A stretch of 64,000 nucleotides of DNA from an uncultured Clostridia bacterium (GCA_947630065.1 CANRGE010000001.1:82840-146839); one strand, 5' to 3'. Positions 1-10,160 are shown, numbered from the stretch's first letter. Translations and numbers: made by a program. Notes: a model not told the origin generated them from the sequence alone.

Positions 1-1569
1 ACTATTGATACTATTACAAAAACACAGTTTCTTAATTACAAAGATAAAATAAAAGAGCTTGAATATTTTTATACTTCTAAACACAAAGAAAATCGTGACC
101 TCGCCGCCGCAATAATTAAAAAGATTTATGAAGATTCAGAACAATATGATAATGAATTAACATATAAGGAAATTGATGATAATTTATTAGCAATTCGATT
201 AGCTTCTGAAAAAATGAATACACAATGGAGTGCTTATTTGTTAAATCTTAGAGATTATGTTAATATAATTTGGACTAAAGGAAATTCTTTAGTTGACCCC
301 GCACGTGGAAGTGGAAGTGGCTTTCTTCTTCTTAATATGCTTGGAGTAACACAAATAAATCCTCTAAGAGAAACGACAAAAACTTATAGTTTTAGATTCT
401 TAAATCCTGAACGTGTATCACCCTTGGACGTGGATATAGATATAGAGGGCGGAAAACGCGCACAAGTTTATAATGCTTTTGTTCAAACCTATGGGGAAGA
501 TAGAGTATCAAAAGTTTTAACTATAAGAACGGAAAAAAGTAAATCTGCTCTTTTAACTGCCGCAAGAGGCTTAAATTTATCACCAGAAGAGGGTGCTTAT
601 TTAGCAAGTTTTATTAAATCGGATAGAGGACAGCAAAGAACATTAGAACAAACTTACTATGGTGACGAAGAAAATGATATGCTCCCTGACTTAAAATTTA
701 AAGAACTAATGGACGGAAAATATAAAAAAGTATGGGAAGTCGCAAAATTTATTAGTGGCTTATGTTGCGGCATCGGGAGTCACGCTGGGGGAGTTATATT
801 CTATGATGAACCAATTATTAACTCAACCGCACTAATGAAAACATCTAATGATGATATAATAACTCAATATGACTTGCATACAATGGAAAAAACAGGAAAT
901 CTTAAAATTGATTTGTTATCTATAGAAGCGTTAGACAAAATAAGAGCGTGTCTTGATTTATTACAAGACTATAATTATATAGATAAAAATAAACCTTTGC
1001 GGCAAGTTTATGAAGAAACTATTGGTGTATATAACATAGAGAGAAAATCAAAAGAAATGTGGGATATGTTAAATCATCATAAAGTACAAAGTCTTTTTCA
1101 AATGGAACAACAAAGTGGTATTAAAGGAATTTCTGCGGTTAAACCTACATCAGTAGATGATTTAGCGGCATTAAATGCAGTCATTAGATTGATGTCACCA
1201 GAAAAAGGTGCTGAACAACCTATTGATAAATTTGCAAGATTTAAAGCTAATCCTAAATTATGGGATATAGAAATGGATAATTATGGAGTTAGTAAAGAGG
1301 GGCAAGCTGTATTAAAGAAATTTTTAAGTATTACTTATGGATTATGTATTCAACAAGAACAGTTTATGATGTTAGTTCAACAACCTGAACTTGGTGGTTT
1401 TAGTTTGTTATGGGCAGATAGGCTGCGAAAATCCATAGCAAAAAAGAATCCTAAGGAATACGAACAATTGGAAAAAGAATTTTTTGAGCAAACAGAAGCA
1501 AAAGGCTGTGAGAAAAAACTATGTAAATATGCTTGGCTGTTAATCTCTATGAATAAAGGTTATGGTTTT
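1..1569 (+). CDS. dnaE: DnaE-type DNA polymerase III alpha, exon 1 (5'-truncated by window)
   Basis: Replicative C-family DNA polymerase subunit that extends phage DNA. The frame is open from base 1, so the N-terminal part (PHP domain and start of the palm) lies outside the window. Visible family motifs are VDPARGSGSG (nucleotide binding), LNPERVSPLDVDIDIEG holding the two catalytic aspartates of the PDIDIDF motif, KIDLLSIEALDKI holding the third aspartate, LFQMEQQSGIKGI, and KGYGF at the exon end. Family proteins continue from GYGFN into an AYALVA-like motif, which here appears only after base 2688, so the gene is interrupted by an intron. No in-frame TAG occurs in 523 codons, unlike the genes just downstream. 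A bacterial-type PolC is less likely because no 3'-5' exonuclease insertion is seen in this part. Confidence 0.9.
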
Positions 1570-2687
1570 TAAGACATGGAAACCCTATATAGTAATATAT
1601 AGAAAAAAACGACCTAAACTGACGGGAACTTCCTTAGAGCTTTTGCTACTAAACTTAATTAGTGATGGTTAAGCGGCGAGATTAACTACCTCGGTATAGT
1701 AAAAAAGCAAAAGATTGGATAATCCGCAGCGAAATTTCTTATTTCTTTTCATACTATATTAATTAAGAAGGAGGTGAAAAAATGGGAATAAAAAAGTTAT
1801 CTAATGAACAAGAAAAACAATTAGTTGAAGAGTATATTGCTGGTACTCCAGTAACAACTTTACTTACTAAATATGGTTTTAAATCAAAAAAATCAATAAT
1901 TGATAAAGTTAAAAAATATCATAATGATGATTTTGAGCAAGTAAAAGAACAAGCTAAAACCAATAGAAAAGGATATAATTATAAGTTTGAAAAAATTACA
2001 AATAATTTTGATGCTTATTTTTTAGGATTATTATTAACAGATGGATATATTGTTTCTAATTCAAATAAAGTTGGATTAGATTTAGCAGATGAAGATTGCA
2101 TAAAATTTATTGCAGATTCTATTGGTATTCAATATCATATTATGAAGATGGTAGAGGAAATAGAAAATCGCGATATAGAATAATATTATCTGATAAAGAT
2201 TTAGTTGGCAATCTTGCTAAATATGGTGTAGTTCCAAATAAATCTTTAAATCTACAAAAACCACAATTATCAGAAGAAGAGAAAAAATTTCTTCCTTATA
2301 TAATTAGAGGAATTATAGATGGAGACGGAAATGTTAGTCCAACATCTTATGGTGCGCCAGCCTTTAAAATTTATAGTGCTTCAAAAGATTTTATGGAATG
2401 GGTAGCAGATGTTCTTCAAAATAAATTATATATGAAAGATATAAATGTTCTTTTTGCTGAAAATGGACATAGTGGACTATATCATGTTCAATCTGCAAAT
2501 TTTAATAATATTATTACTTTAATTAATCTTTGTTATGATAAACCTTTTGGAATGAAAAGAAAGTATGAAGAAATAAGAAAGACGTTCAACGACTATAATG
2601 GTTGCGACCTTTTTAATTAAAAGGCTGATGGTATAGTCTAGACCACAACATATTTTTAATATGGTATAGGAAACTATATGTGGTGCG
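1570..2687 (+). ncRNA. group I self-splicing intron in dnaE
   Basis: Splicing after GGT TTT (base 1569) and before AAT (2688) joins GYGF to NAAHTLAYSLVALQ in frame, as in intact DnaE proteins. The exon ends in U and the intron ends in G, as group I introns require. Core elements are visible: the P3/P4-like stretch ACTGACGGGAAC (about 1618), the P7-like GATAATCCGCAGC (about 1718), then an ORF of about 840 nt, then TTCAACGACTATAATGG (about 2585) and ATAGTCTAGACC (about 2632). The ORF sits in a peripheral loop between the core halves. Exact splice ends are inferred from protein continuity. Confidence 0.85.
1782..2620 (+). pseudogene. LAGLIDADG homing endonuclease, frameshifted
   Basis: Intron-encoded endonuclease of the double-motif LAGLIDADG family, which cuts intronless alleles to spread the intron. 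Reading starts at ATG 1782 after AAGGAGG (spacing about 8). The first motif, LGLLLTDGYI, is in the first frame and the second, IIRGIIDGDGN, is in the next frame. The first frame stops at 2183 and the downstream frame stays open to 2620. The protein reads naturally only if the frame changes near 2130-2165, so a single-base indel (or an assembly error) breaks it. The first half resembles an N-terminal helix-turn-helix followed by the nuclease fold. Each half alone would lack one of the two catalytic acidic motifs. Confidence 0.8.
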
Positions 2688-4115
2688 AATGCCGCACATA
2701 CATTGGCTTACTCTCTCGTAGCACTCCAAGAGCTTAATTTAGCCTATAAATATCCTATAATCTTTTGGAATACTGCTAATTTAATAGTAGATTCAGGAAG
2801 TATGAATCTTAGTGACAAAATTATAGATATTGATTATGATGTTAATGAAGAAGAACTTGCAGATGATGAAGATAAAAAAATAGAAAATACATCAACTAAC
2901 TATGGACGTATTGCTACGGCAATAGGTAAAATGAAAAAAGAGGGAATAGCATTTGCTTTACCAGATATAAATAAATCAGGAATTACTTTTACACCTGATG
3001 TAGAAAATAATGTAATTCGATATGGTATAAGAGGTATAAATCATGTTGGAAATCAACTGATTGAAGATATTTTTATCAATAGACCATATTTATCAATGGA
3101 AGATTTTTTATCAAAAATAAAAGTTAATGTAACTCAAATGACCTCACTTATTAAATCAGGAGCTTTTGATAGTTTTTATGAAAATCGTCAAGCAGCAATG
3201 GAAAGCTATTTAAATATAATAGTAGATAAGAAGAAAAGAATTACACTACAAAATATGCCAATGCTTATAAAAGAAAAATTTATTCCTAAAGAATTAGATT
3301 ATGAGCGCAGACTCTTTAATTTTAATCGTTACTTAAAAAATTTCATAAAAGGAAAATATTACATGATAGATACACGTGCTTATAAATTCTTTACTGAACG
3401 AAATTCAGAAGATTTATTAGAAGATTTAATAATTGACAATAATCAAGTAATGGCAAAAATAAAACAATCTGATTGGGATAATATCTATCAAAAAGGAATT
3501 GAACCAATTAGAAAATGGATTAAAGAAAATCAGCAAGAAATACTTAATAACTTAAACAATTTAATCTATAATCAAACTTATAATAAATATGCTGAAGGTT
3601 CAATCTCCAAATGGGAAATGGATTCTCTTAGTTTCTATTATCATGCACATGAATTAGCTACATTAGATAATGACAGATATGAAATAGTAGACTTCTTTTC
3701 ATTACCAGAAGAACCAATAATTGATAAGTCTTTTACTACGAAAGATGGTAAAGAAATTGAAATGTATAAAATTAGTAGAATAGCAGGAACAGTTATAGAT
3801 AAGAATAAGAATAAATCTTTTATAACACTTTTGACTACAACAGGAGTTGTCACGGTTAAGGTGTGGAAAAATCAATTTATTAAATGGGATAAACAAATTG
3901 CAGTAAGGGGTGAAGATGGGAAAAATCACGTAATTGAAAAAAGCTTTTTCCAAAGAGGAACTAAACTAATAATTACTGGTATTCGTAGAAATGAGGGCTT
4001 TATCCCTAAAAAATATAAATCAACAGATAAACCTTTATTTGAAAGAATAGATGAAATACAAGACGGAATTATAACTAAATCATGTTGTGAACGCATGGAG
4101 GTAGACAATGAGTAA
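2688..4115 (+). CDS. dnaE: DnaE-type DNA polymerase III alpha, exon 2 (C-terminal)
   Basis: Continues exon 1 in frame with NAAHTLAYSLVALQELNL, the end of the polymerase fingers region. A helix-hairpin-helix-like stretch follows, with GIRGINHVGNQLIEDI and residues around SLIKSGAFDSF matching the DnaE signature. Near the C-terminus is an OB-fold-like segment (around KISRIAGTVIDKNKNKSFITL to GTKLIITG), expected for template binding. 475 residues, ending TAA at 4113-4115. No in-frame TAG. The next gene starts inside the last codons (ATGAGTAA overlap), which implies translational coupling. Confidence 0.88.
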   Translation, partial: NAAHTLAYSLVALQELNLAYKYPIIFWNTANLIVDSGSMNLSDKIIDIDYDVNEEELADDEDKKIENTSTNYGRIATAIGKMKKEGIAFALPDINKSGITFTPDVENNVIRYGIRGINHVGNQLIEDIFINRPYLSMEDFLSKIKVNVTQMTSLIKSGAFDSFYENRQAAMESYLNIIVDKKKRITLQNMPMLIKEKFIPKELDYERRLFNFNRYLKNFIKGKYYMIDTRAYKFFTERNSEDLLEDLIIDNNQVMAKIKQSDWDNIYQKGIEPIRKWIKENQQEILNNLNNLIYNQTYNKYAEGSISKWEMDSLSFYYHAHELATLDNDRYEIVDFFSLPEEPIIDKSFTTKDGKEIEMYKISRIAGTVIDKNKNKSFITLLTTTGVVTVKVWKNQFIKWDKQIAVRGEDGKNHVIEKSFFQRGTKLIITGIRRNEGFIPKKYKSTDKPLFERIDEIQDGIITKSCCERMEVDNE

Positions 4116-5019
4116 TATTGGACTATACGATATAGACTTATATCATAATCCATATCGGCATATGCCTAATTTGGAATTGATGAAAGTTTATAATTATCAT
4201 TATTAGAATAATGATTTAGTAACATTGTTAAAACCAAAAGATGATACTTCAAGATTCTCTAAAATAATTTATTTCAAGGATTCACCTAATAGCACTATTC
4301 CTAAAAAATGTGTAAGTAATGATAAAACCTCTATATATGGATAGGGTTTTTACAATTATTTTGAGCCGCTGGATAAAAAATACAGTGGCTCACCACCCTC
4401 TTTTTTACCTTATGATTTAGTTTCTGATAAAATAATAGGTGTTGACTATAATCATTTAAAAAGAAGTTCAATTATAAGATTAGAAAATTAGGATTTTACG
4501 GGATTTGATGAAAAATTATTAGGTATATATATAGTAGATTAGGACTTTTGTAGATTAGATTATGAGAGTTTTTTAAGAGAATTTCATAATCATAACTTCT
4601 TTTTCTATTATGCTCCAATTTGTCATACTATTGAATAGTTTGATAAAATCAAAAAATTCTTTAATATTATGAGAGAACGAGTACGAATAGAGTTTTAGTA
4701 TAATGGGGATTTTGTAAAAGAATATAAAAGTAAAGTAATTTTTCCTATGCATAATATTCAAAATGAAACAGATGAACAAGCTGCAATTAGAATTACAAAA
4801 ACTATTTTAACTATAAAAAAAGATGAACAGAATCTATCTCAAATTCATTCAAGTAAAAAATTTACTTATTTAATTAAATGGGGCGCGGCGAAAAAGATAT
4901 GCTCTTATTTTGATTATTATAAGAACAATAATAAAGCTTTAGATTTTCTAAATACTTCTTCAACAGAATTAAGACTTTTATTAAAAACAAATCCGAAAAG
5001 TGGAATATTTGACTTTTAA
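4108..5019 (+). CDS. hypothetical protein with six in-frame TAG codons
   Basis: A 303-residue protein readable only with TAG as an amino acid (six TAG codons; stop TAA). It overlaps the polymerase stop by 8 bases. I do not recognise the family with confidence. The N-terminus MSNIGLYDIDLYH followed by MPNLELMKVYNYH is reminiscent of the start of cobalamin-binding/radical-SAM-like proteins, but I see no CxxxCxxC cluster, so no activity is assigned. Aromatic-rich and acidic in the middle, basic near the C-terminus. Its position between a replicative polymerase and a ClpP-like protease suggests an early or middle accessory role. Confidence 0.75.
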
Positions 5020-5059
5020 CTCATTTTTTGATATAATAATATAAGAGGTGATAAAAAAG

Positions 5060-5221
5060 ATGTCAGAATTAGAAACATTAGAAAAACTTAAATAGCAAAA
5101 AAGTGATTAGTTAAAAGCTATGAACTTCGATACTTTCACCTTAAATTCTAAAATAAAATAGTTAATTGAAGAAATAAATTCATTAGAATATCAAATTAAC
5201 AACATTAAACAAAAACAATAA
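5060..5221 (+). CDS. small coiled-coil protein (53 aa)
   Basis: ATG after AAGAGGTGATAAAAAAG. Three in-frame TAG codons and a TAA stop. MSELETLEKL to INNIKQKQ is a nearly continuous charged amphipathic helix with heptad-like Leu/Ile spacing. It sits 16 bases upstream of the ClpP-like gene. Function unknown; too short for family assignment. Evidence that it is real: a good ribosome binding site and tight packing between genes. Confidence 0.65.
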
Positions 5222-5237
5222 GTTTGGGAGAAACAAA

Positions 5238-5927
5238 ATGGAAGATTTTGATACTTTAACTTTTATAGATTAGGAAGGAAAAATTAAAACAAAAGAAATT
5301 TTTCTTTAGGAAGCAAGTAATTTATATGATAATTTTCAACAAATGGCTACAGAAGAAAATCAAGAATATTGTAATCCAGATGAAATTTTGGATTATTTTA
5401 ACTATTCTGAAAGAAACATTTTTATCACATAGGAAGTTACTGATAAAACATCATCAACGATTTTCAAACAAGTTAAATATTATAATAAATTAGATGATGA
5501 AAAAAACATTCCACCGCAAAATCGTAAACCAATAAAAATTTTTATAGATACTGATGGTGGAGATTTAAATGCAGCCTTTAGCATAATTTCAACAATTGAG
5601 ACTTCTACTACACCTATATATACTTATAATATAGGTAAAGCATGGAGCGCGGGATTTTTTATTTTAGTTGCAGGACATAAACGATATGGTATGCCTTATT
5701 CAAGCTACTTATTCCATAATGGTTCTTGTAGTAATGAGGCAGATGCGCATAATTTTATAAATTATAGTAATTTCTATAGTATGTAGCTAAAACAGTTGAG
5801 AACTATAATTTTAACAAATACAAACTTGACAGCAGAATTATATGATTAGCACTATGCAAGTGATTGGTGGTTTGATAATACTGATGCTCTTTCAAATCAT
5901 ATAATAGATGAAATAGCAAAAATATGA
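5238..5927 (+). CDS. ClpP-like serine protease
   Basis: A 229-residue member of the ClpP/crotonase-like serine peptidase fold. KIFIDTDGGDLNAAF matches the ClpP INSPGG-type oxyanion strand. GKAWSAGFFILVAGHKR carries the likely nucleophile Ser (about residue 136) in the GxAxSxA region, and YLFHNGS carries the likely catalytic His (about 159). An Asp around residues 195-205 could complete the triad. Five TAG codons are in frame and the stop is TGA. It lies among replication genes, away from the capsid genes, so a head-maturation role is less likely than host-protein or phage-protein turnover, possibly working with a host Clp ATPase. Length is close to the usual ClpP size of about 200 aa, plus an N-terminal extension. 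Confidence 0.8.
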
Positions 5928-5948
5928 TAACATGGAGGATACTTAATA

Positions 5949-6773
5949 ATGGAAAATAAAGAAATAAAGGAAATGGAAGAGGTAACTGATATTATAAGAC
6001 AAGCCCAAATGAGTAACACTCTTCAAAGTCAAGTAGACTTAATGATGAAAATAATAGAATTACCTGATGAAACTTTTGATATGCTATATCAAATAGTAAT
6101 GAATAATTTTGAAAAAGCTTTTAATAATCCTAATTTTGAAAAACAAGTACTTAAAAGCTTAAACGAAGAAATGTACAGAAATCCTAATTTTGATATTGAA
6201 AAAGAAGCTGAATCAATTCAAAAATTTATTGATTCACTTAAAGAAGAAGAAAATATTAGTGATAATAAAAAGAAATTTTTAGAAAAAGTTCTAAGTTCTA
6301 CCATAGTAAAATTTGTAAACTTATATCAAAATCCTCGTGAAAAAGTTAAAGTTAAAATAGAAAAATTAGATGAAAATGCTTATATACCTGAATATGCTCA
6401 TCAGCTTGATGCTGGCGCAGACATAAAAGCATTAGAAGATACTGAAATTCAACCTAATGAAACAGTGCTTGTTAGAACAGGATTAAAAATTGCTATTCCA
6501 AAAGGTTATGAAATTCAAATACGTCCTCGTTCTGGCATGAGTCTTAAAACTGGTTTAAGAATAGCTAATGCGCCTGGTACAATAGATTCTTCTTATCGCG
6601 GTGAGGTTGGAATAATTGTTACTAATACAAGTTCCGAAACTTACACAATAAAACAAGGTGAAAAAATTGCACAATTTGTAATTGCTCATACGCCTATGAT
6701 AATTTGGGAAGAATGTAAAATTGATGATGAAACAGATAGAGGAGAAAAAGGCTTCGGCTCTACTGATGCCTAA
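5949..6773 (+). CDS. dut: deoxyuridine triphosphatase with N-terminal extension
   Basis: Hydrolyses dUTP to dUMP, keeping uracil out of phage DNA and feeding dTMP synthesis. All five trimeric dUTPase motifs are present: LDAGADIKA (I, about residue 155), RPRSGMSLKTG (II), GTIDSSYRGE (III, with the catalytic Asp), GEKIAQFVI (IV) and RGEKGFGSTD (V, C-terminal lid). The dUTPase domain fills residues 135-274. Residues 1-130 are an acidic helical extension not found in ordinary dUTPases and of unknown role. ATG follows CATGGAGG. There is no TAG codon in the gene although both neighbours use it. Confidence 0.93.
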   Translation: MENKEIKEMEEVTDIIRQAQMSNTLQSQVDLMMKIIELPDETFDMLYQIVMNNFEKAFNNPNFEKQVLKSLNEEMYRNPNFDIEKEAESIQKFIDSLKEEENISDNKKKFLEKVLSSTIVKFVNLYQNPREKVKVKIEKLDENAYIPEYAHQLDAGADIKALEDTEIQPNETVLVRTGLKIAIPKGYEIQIRPRSGMSLKTGLRIANAPGTIDSSYRGEVGIIVTNTSSETYTIKQGEKIAQFVIAHTPMIIWEECKIDDETDRGEKGFGSTDA

Positions 6774-7492
6774 TGAGCAAATTTAAGTTTGAAGATGTAA
6801 AAAAGTCTGTTGAGGATTAGGGTTGGCAACTCATATCTGATTCCTACTCTAATCTAAATTCAGATTTATTAGCTCTCTGCCCCAATGGTCATGAAGTTCA
6901 TTTTATTTATGATGATTGGCGCAACAATTCAGTAGAATGTGGAATATGCAATCATCTTAATCTTAAAAAAATCAATGAAAAGCCTAAAAAGAAAAAAGGT
7001 TATAGAATATTAGCTTTTGATTAGGCATCTATTACATCAGGTTGGTCTGTTTTTGAAAATAATAATTTAATAAATTATGGCTGCTGGACAAGTCACGGCA
7101 ATAAATCCACAGAACGAATATCTCAAACAAAAGCATGGATTGCAAGTATGATAGAACAATGGAAACCAGATTAGGTAGTTTTTGAAGATATATAGCTTCA
7201 AAAATTTGAAAATGGTGATGCCGTTCTTGTATATAAAAAGTTAGCACATCTTTAGGGTGTTCTAAAAAATTATTGCTATGAAAACGGTATTCCGTATTTA
7301 ATTGTACCACCTTCTACTTGGCGCAACTTTAATAATGTAAAGGGGCGCACAAGAACAGACCAAAAGAAAAATGCACAAATAAAAGTTTAGGCTTTATATG
7401 GTGTATAGGCAACAGAAGATGAGAGTGATAGCATTTTAATAGGTCGCTACGCCGCAGCCCAATATGAACTTATAAAAATTATTCCTTTTTAA
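6773..7492 (+). CDS. ruvC: RuvC-like Holliday junction resolvase with N-terminal zinc ribbon
   Basis: A 239-residue protein with start ATG overlapping the dUTPase stop by one base. Residues 36-59 hold a CPNGH / CGIC zinc ribbon. From residue 78 the RNase-H-like RuvC fold begins with ILAFDQAS (catalytic Asp83), then VVFEDIQ (catalytic Glu), and the C-terminal acidic motif ATEDESDSILIGRYAA. It likely cuts branched DNA before packaging or during recombination. Seven in-frame TAG codons, one immediately after Asp83, so without TAG readthrough no catalytic protein can be made. The gene ends at the convergent terminator of the left block. Confidence 0.87.
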
Positions 7493-7520
7493 AAAAGGAA
7501 CGACAATAGCCGTTCCTTTT
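7493..7520. terminator. bidirectional rho-independent terminator
   Basis: Stem AAAAGGAACG / CGTTCCTTTT with an 8-nt loop, starting right after the resolvase stop. It carries T-runs on both flanks, so it can end transcription from the left block and from the opposing late block. Confidence 0.85.
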
Positions 7521-7538
7521 AAACACCTTTATAATATT

Positions 7539-7568
7539 GGGAGTAGATGTTAGGGTCATCTACTCCCC
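7539..7568. terminator. second convergent terminator-like hairpin
   Basis: GGGAGTAGATG / CATCTACTCCC, an 11-bp perfect stem with a 7-nt loop, just beyond the end of the last late gene (7575). It probably ends the late transcript; the T-tract on that side is weak. Confidence 0.65.
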
Positions 7569-7574
7569 TTTATT

Positions 7575-7949
7575 TTAGTCAGAAACGTAGTAAGCACACC
7601 ACATATATCTATCAGATGGGTCAAATATGTCGTAAATAACTCCGTCAATTACACAAGTAATGTGTCCACCCATTGTTACTAACCATCTACCAGGCAGTTT
7701 TAGATTAGCAAAATCACCTACTGTTTCAGTTTTATTTTTAGGGTCTTGACAAAATCTTTCATAACGTTTACTTAAATAATCGTTAATAAATTCGACCTCT
7801 GAAAAAGTAATGCCCTCCTCTCTTGCATAATTAGAAAGTTCATCAAAAATAACCTCCCACGGGCGATTTGTAGCAAGTGATATAGCACGAATTGTACAAT
7901 CACTCACGTGTCGCCCGTAAGGGTTATTGTTGTAATACTTAAAATGCAT
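7575..7949 (-). CDS. cysteine-peptidase-like protein (124 aa)
   Basis: Last gene of the late block. HVSDCTIRAISLAT puts a Cys at the start of a helix, GGHITCVIDGVIYDIFDPSD supplies a His and Asp, and the order C-H-D with this spacing is that of papain/NlpC/C39-like folds. A role in cell-wall or protein cleavage at the end of infection is possible, but no signal peptide or wall-binding domain is present, so no lysis role is claimed. Start overlaps the upstream stop by one base (TAATG). No TAG codon. Confidence 0.6.
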   Translation of the reverse strand: MHFKYYNNNPYGRHVSDCTIRAISLATNRPWEVIFDELSNYAREEGITFSEVEFINDYLSKRYERFCQDPKNKTETVGDFANLKLPGRWLVTMGGHITCVIDGVIYDIFDPSDRYMWCAYYVSD

Positions 7950-8458
7950 TACATTTTCTTTAATTTTTCAATATGCTTCCTAATTACTTCTTTTTCATGA
8001 GAGGTTTCTACATTATCTAACATATATTCAACAAAATTTACAAGCGCACCCATTGCCATGTCTACGCCATCTATCATTTTATCTTTAGAATCACCATCTC
8101 TATAACGTGAGCGACCATCTCTATAATTATACATTCCTTCTCTCATTCGAGTAAAGTATCTTTCATCTCTTTCATCTAAGGGATAATATCTATCATAGTT
8201 GTTTTCATTATAGCCGCTGCGATTATATCGAGAGCCTCTATCATAATCTTCATCATCACCGCGATAACGACCTCTACCACTTCTACCTCTTGCGCCAAAA
8301 TCGCTATCACAATTTAATTGTTCTTCATAGTAACAAGCCTCTTTTATATCCTTATAAATATCTATTAGTTTATAAGTGGTATCTAAATTAGAAGAACTTA
8401 AACCTTTATCAGCAATATTGGTTAATTCCTTTTTAACTTTTCTCGCTAATTCTTCCAC
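7949..8458 (-). CDS. hypothetical protein with Arg/Gly/Tyr-rich centre
   Basis: 169 residues, GTG start 8 bases after AAGGAGGTGA. An N-terminal amphipathic helical domain (1-50), then a low-complexity Arg-Gly-Asp-Tyr segment (about 55-125, many GR, RY and DR pairs), then a C-terminal helical domain (130-169). The centre is typical of intrinsically disordered, RNA- or surface-binding linkers. No family recognised. TAG-free, and coupled to the peptidase-like gene downstream. Confidence 0.75.
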   Translation of the reverse strand: MEELARKVKKELTNIADKGLSSSNLDTTYKLIDIYKDIKEACYYEEQLNCDSDFGARGRSGRGRYRGDDEDYDRGSRYNRSGYNENNYDRYYPLDERDERYFTRMREGMYNYRDGRSRYRDGDSKDKMIDGVDMAMGALVNFVEYMLDNVETSHEKEVIRKHIEKLKKM

Positions 8459-8478
8459 TAATCTTCACCTCCTTAAAA

Positions 8479-8865
8479 TTATGCTTCTGCTGGAATTGGA
8501 ATAGACGGAGCGGCGTTAGAATTACAATTGCAACAACTAATGTTATTTACAAGCTTAAATACACCGCTTTGTATGTTAGTTCTTACTACACAAGGATAAA
8601 TGCCTCTCGGCGAAATATCACAAGCACTTGCATTTGTACAGTTACAATTCAATAGAGGATAAATGGTTGTTGTATCTCCACCTATTGTTATACCTACCTG
8701 TGCGGCAATTGTAGTATCTGTAGGAATACTTTGTCCTATTACTAAACAATAACACTGTCCATTATTATAAGAACCAGCAGGAATGTCAATTAGTAAATTG
8801 GGTGAGGTAAATGTAACACTTTCCGAAAAAATAAATTTATTGCAAAGTTTATTGGGGCAACTCAT
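8479..8865 (-). CDS. cysteine-rich hypothetical protein (128 aa)
   Basis: Starts MSCPNKLC and contains further Cys clusters (NCNCTNASAC, SCCNCN) in a beta-rich, Thr/Ile-rich body. No signal peptide or membrane segment. The composition suggests a small beta-sandwich stabilised by metal or, outside the cell, disulfides; a virion decoration or fibre-tip role is a guess from its place after the tail genes. RBS is GAGGTGG. No TAG codon. Confidence 0.7.
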   Translation of the reverse strand: MSCPNKLCNKFIFSESVTFTSPNLLIDIPAGSYNNGQCYCLVIGQSIPTDTTIAAQVGITIGGDTTTIYPLLNCNCTNASACDISPRGIYPCVVRTNIQSGVFKLVNNISCCNCNSNAAPSIPIPAEA

Positions 8866-8876
8866 TAGTTACCACC

Positions 8877-9887
8877 TCAAAAATTACCGTAACCGCAGCA
8901 ATTTACACCATTATAATTTAAGGATTGATAAGGTGAGTTTACCACATATGCAGGACGTGCAATGGGCTGTAAAGAGCTAAGAAGCTGTTCAGTCTGTGCA
9001 GATTGAGAAATCTAAAAACGAGCGTTCTAAAGTTCATTTCTAAGAGTATCCATCTTTTCTTGATTCATGAAGTCAATTAATCTATCACCAAGACGGTCAA
9101 TGCCTATCATTGTCTAATTCTAATTTTGCGCCATTAAATATCTAATGTCATCTTGTCCACGTTCAATGTTACAAGCATTTGTATTTATAGCATTTACAAC
9201 GCTATTAAAGCCATTTTGGTTATTGAAGTTAGACTGCATTATTGACTCTCTGGTTTCGCAGCAACAATCTTTTACATTGCAGTTGGTAGTTGCTATTGCG
9301 CTCTGTAAACCGTTGAATCCATTACAAAGTGTTGCTTGAACGTTGTTAAATCCGCTATTCATAGCAGACTATGTTTCAAATCCAGTATTGGTGATAGCAT
9401 TATTTATACCACCAAATCCCTGACAAAGAGTACTTTGTAGAGCTGCCGTATTCTGTAAACCAGTTTTTTCTATAGTACAGAAATTATTAGCAAGATTTGT
9501 GCCAAGACTGGTGATTGCAAGATTATTCTGGTAAGCACCTTCTGTTGCGGCGTTCTGTGCAATTCTAACAGCATTATCTAAGTTGTTAAAATTGAAAGCG
9601 TCAGCCATGCCTTGTGTAGTAGCAGGTGAGCAGCAAGGATTATAACCACTATTAAAACCAAAGTTGCCTGCGGGAATCACGACTGTACCACCACCGTTTC
9701 CACTATTGCCGTTATTACGACCGTTATTGCCCCAGCCATTACCATAGCTGAAAAACAATACTATTATAATAATCCACCACAGACCCATCTCTCCGCCTAA
9801 TAATCCGTTATTGTTTCCATTACCGTCATTAGTACCACGAGCGATAGCAAGTGCATCAGCAATGCTTAATCCACTTTTATCTTCCAT
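8877..9887 (-). CDS. Gly/Asn-rich protein with one membrane segment
   Basis: 336 residues when TAG is read through (several in-frame TAG; stop TGA). Residues 30-50 (GLWWIIIIVLFF) form a single hydrophobic helix, followed by a Gly/Asn-rich linker. A long repetitive domain then carries runs such as ALQSTLCQGF and VQATLCNGF, where pairs of short helices recur with conserved Cys and Asn, and the C-terminus is helical. It looks like a membrane-anchored repetitive protein. Similar proteins are, from memory, common as hypotheticals in gut Firmicutes and their phages. Function unknown. Confidence 0.75.
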
Positions 9888-9926
9888 TTATTAAACACCT
9901 CTATAATATATATTTCACGCTTTCAA

Positions 9927-10160
9927 TTATTTAAGCAATGACATTAAATCTTGAAGTTCGGTATTAAGATTTAAACCATTGTTTTCAAACATTTGAGAAG
10001 CGAGATTAACTAAAGCATCAGTTTGGTTGCCTTCTGCCATTTGTACAAGCGACTTGATGTTAGGGTCATCAATTTTGCCACTTTTAATCATGTCTAAGGC
10101 AACGTCTTTAGGATTTCGCCCTTTCATAATTTGGGCTATTATTTTTATTCTCTAATCCAT
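9927..10160 (-). CDS. small hypothetical protein (77 aa)
   Basis: The ATG at 10160 is chosen because AAGGAG lies 9 bases upstream and the second codon region includes a TAG that must be read through (ATG GAT TAG). Without readthrough only the part from an internal ATG would remain. Helical, with a segment resembling IKSLVQMAEGNQTDALVNLASQ. Starts overlapping the stop of the upstream gene (TAATG). Confidence 0.65.

Noticed and set aside
2096..2620. Independent second LAGLIDADG gene within the dnaE intron
   Set aside because: It has no good ribosome binding site and holds only the second motif; together with the first frame it forms one protein.
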